NCBI GenBank assembly: GCA_946631535.1 | Contig: CAMPAF010000179.1 | Span: forward strand, 1-6,410 | DNA: 6,410 bases | Origin: an uncultured Verrucomicrobiota bacterium | GTDB lineage: Bacteria > Verrucomicrobiota > Kiritimatiellia > RFP12 > UBA1067 | Reading direction: 5' to 3' | Shown here: positions 6,077 through 6,410 of the stretch, in pieces | Layout of the letters: each line of letters begins with the position of its first letter | How positions within the stretch are numbered: position 1 is the stretch's first letter | The notes under the pieces: model-generated | Told to the model about the DNA's origin: nothing | Seen by the model: the letters and a program-made list of their open reading frames with translations, nothing else | The model's database searches: none | Translations under genes and position numbers: made by a program

Positions 6077-6097
6077 GGTCGCGCGTCCCGCGTGACC
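6077..6097. repeat. Right boundary palindrome of the repeat array
   Basis: GGTCGCGCG and CGCGTGACC form a 9-bp stem with one G.T wobble and loop TCC. The left arm matches the inner type 1 hairpins while the right arm matches the left boundary hairpin, so this copy is intermediate between the two. Confidence 0.7.
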
Positions 6098-6140
6098 GTG
6101 TTTCCCGCCGACAGTCCGCTCCCTGCGCACAAACAATTCC

Positions 6141-6160
6141 GCGCGCCACATGAGGCGCGC
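6141..6160 (-). terminator. Possible terminator of the minus-strand RhuM/ORF6N-like gene
   Basis: GCGCGCC (6141-6147) and GGCGCGC (6154-6160) form a perfect 7-bp stem around ACATGA. The stem is extended by CC/GG after a single bulged T. It lies 45 bases past the TGA of the minus-strand gene. The following minus-strand bases, GGAATTGTTTG, are only weakly T-rich, so this may be a terminator or another palindromic repeat. Confidence 0.35.
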
Positions 6161-6204
6161 TGGAGCGTCACTTCTTTTGCTGCGACTCCAGCAGCTTCAA
6201 CATG

Positions 6205-6410
6205 TCATTTCCTTCGGTCGTTGTAGAACACGCCCTGCATCGGCGGCAACGAGGCCTGCACGAAAAAGTCCACCTTGTCCTTTAACTCGACAATCTCCAG
6301 GTCGTGCTTCGCAAGCCGCCGGTCGATCTTGTCCTCAAGCTGGCTCAGCCGCTGGCTGAACGCATAACCACGGAGAAGATACTCCTTGAGCACTTTCGTT
6401 GCCCATTGCC
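6205..6410 (-). CDS. RhuM/ORF6N-like protein, C-terminal end (start beyond the window)
   Basis: The frame enters from the right edge and gives 67 residues ending at TGA 6207-6205. It reads QWATKVLKEYLLRGYAFSQR, then a charged helical stretch (LEDKIDRRLAKHDLEIVEL) and DFFVQASLPPMQGVFYNDRR. The WATxVLxEYLxxGYA motif and the following SLPPxxGVF are typical of RhuM/ORF6N-type DNA-binding proteins, which are often linked to phages and genomic islands. Many relatives continue after GVF with DGQ and a further domain, so this one looks shortened. In a shifted frame the DNA reads TTEGNDMLKLLESQQKK to a TGA at 6170-6168, which may be a remnant of a longer end. It converges on the repeat array. Function beyond the family is unknown. 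Confidence 0.6.
   Translation of the reverse strand, partial: QWATKVLKEYLLRGYAFSQRLSQLEDKIDRRLAKHDLEIVELKDKVDFFVQASLPPMQGVFYNDRRK

Larger units (their letters stand above)
5773..6097. repeat. Mosaic array of two palindrome families (REP/BIME-like)
   Basis: Two hairpin types recur. Type 1 has arms GGTCGCGC/GCGCGACC (5891-5910 and 5948-5967), with variants at 5773-5791 and 6077-6097 and a decayed copy at 5833-5853. Type 2 has arms GCCGCCR/YGGCGGC around TCT (5863-5879, 5920-5936, 5977-5993, 6009-6025). In type 2 the loop-closing pair is A-T in the first two copies and G-C in the last two. In type 1 one stem pair is A-T, G.T or G-C in different copies. The array fills the space between converging genes, the usual home of bacterial REP elements. 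Open frames across it (for instance plus 5787-6095) just translate the repeat. Confidence 0.8.

Noticed and set aside
5787..6095. 102-residue protein with repeated RDRMESRHLGGAPGRV
   Set aside because: It is the translation of the 57-bp palindromic repeat, whose length is a multiple of three. Changes preserve hairpin pairing, and there is no ribosome site.
5773..6097. CRISPR array
   Set aside because: Units are contiguous, with no unique spacers of constant length, and the repeats are long GC-rich hairpins of two kinds.

Overview
The window is GC-rich bacterial DNA with long codon-biased genes. Two genes encode proteins with Sec-type signal peptides, and short palindromic repeats sit between and inside genes. 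A secreted beta-helix glycosidase-like protein, a fucose/arabinose isomerase-family gene, a secreted UGSC-family protein and abundant repeat DNA together suggest a polysaccharide-using member of the Planctomycetes-Verrucomicrobia-Lentisphaerae-Kiritimatiellota group. That placement is an inference from style and family content; there is no rRNA or other marker here to prove it.

Layout. Bases 1-718 (minus) hold the N-terminal 239 codons of a sugar isomerase of the L-fucose/L-arabinose isomerase type, which runs off the left edge. It is divergent from a plus-strand pair, and the 119-base gap carries a promoter for each direction. The pair is an RluA-type pseudouridine synthase (838-1536), marked by three copies of a GGGGACAGACCC motif, and, 2 bases later, a secreted GH28/GH49-like right-handed beta-helix protein (1539-3611). 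A 168-base gap with two small hairpins and a possible promoter leads to a secreted UGSC-type protein starting at 3780. Its reading frame is broken by one in-frame TAG (4965-4967) and continues in the same frame, with recognisable family sequence and strong codon bias, to a second TAG at 5769-5771. The last part of that frame is a Gly/Arg-rich tail.

Bases 5772-6204 hold no convincing gene. They carry a mosaic array of GC-rich palindromes (5773-6097) containing a 57-bp tandem repeat and base-pair-preserving changes between copies, plus a separate hairpin (6141-6160). From the right edge comes the C-terminal end of a minus-strand RhuM/ORF6N-like protein (6410-6205), convergent on the array.

How the genes may work together. 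The secreted glycosidase-like protein and the isomerase fit capture and breakdown of a host or plant polysaccharide containing deoxy or pentose sugars, but they are on opposite strands and the link is only contextual. The pseudouridine synthase is a housekeeping RNA-modification gene that shares a transcript with the glycosidase-like gene. The most unusual points are the amber-interrupted UGSC gene and the structured repeat array immediately after it.
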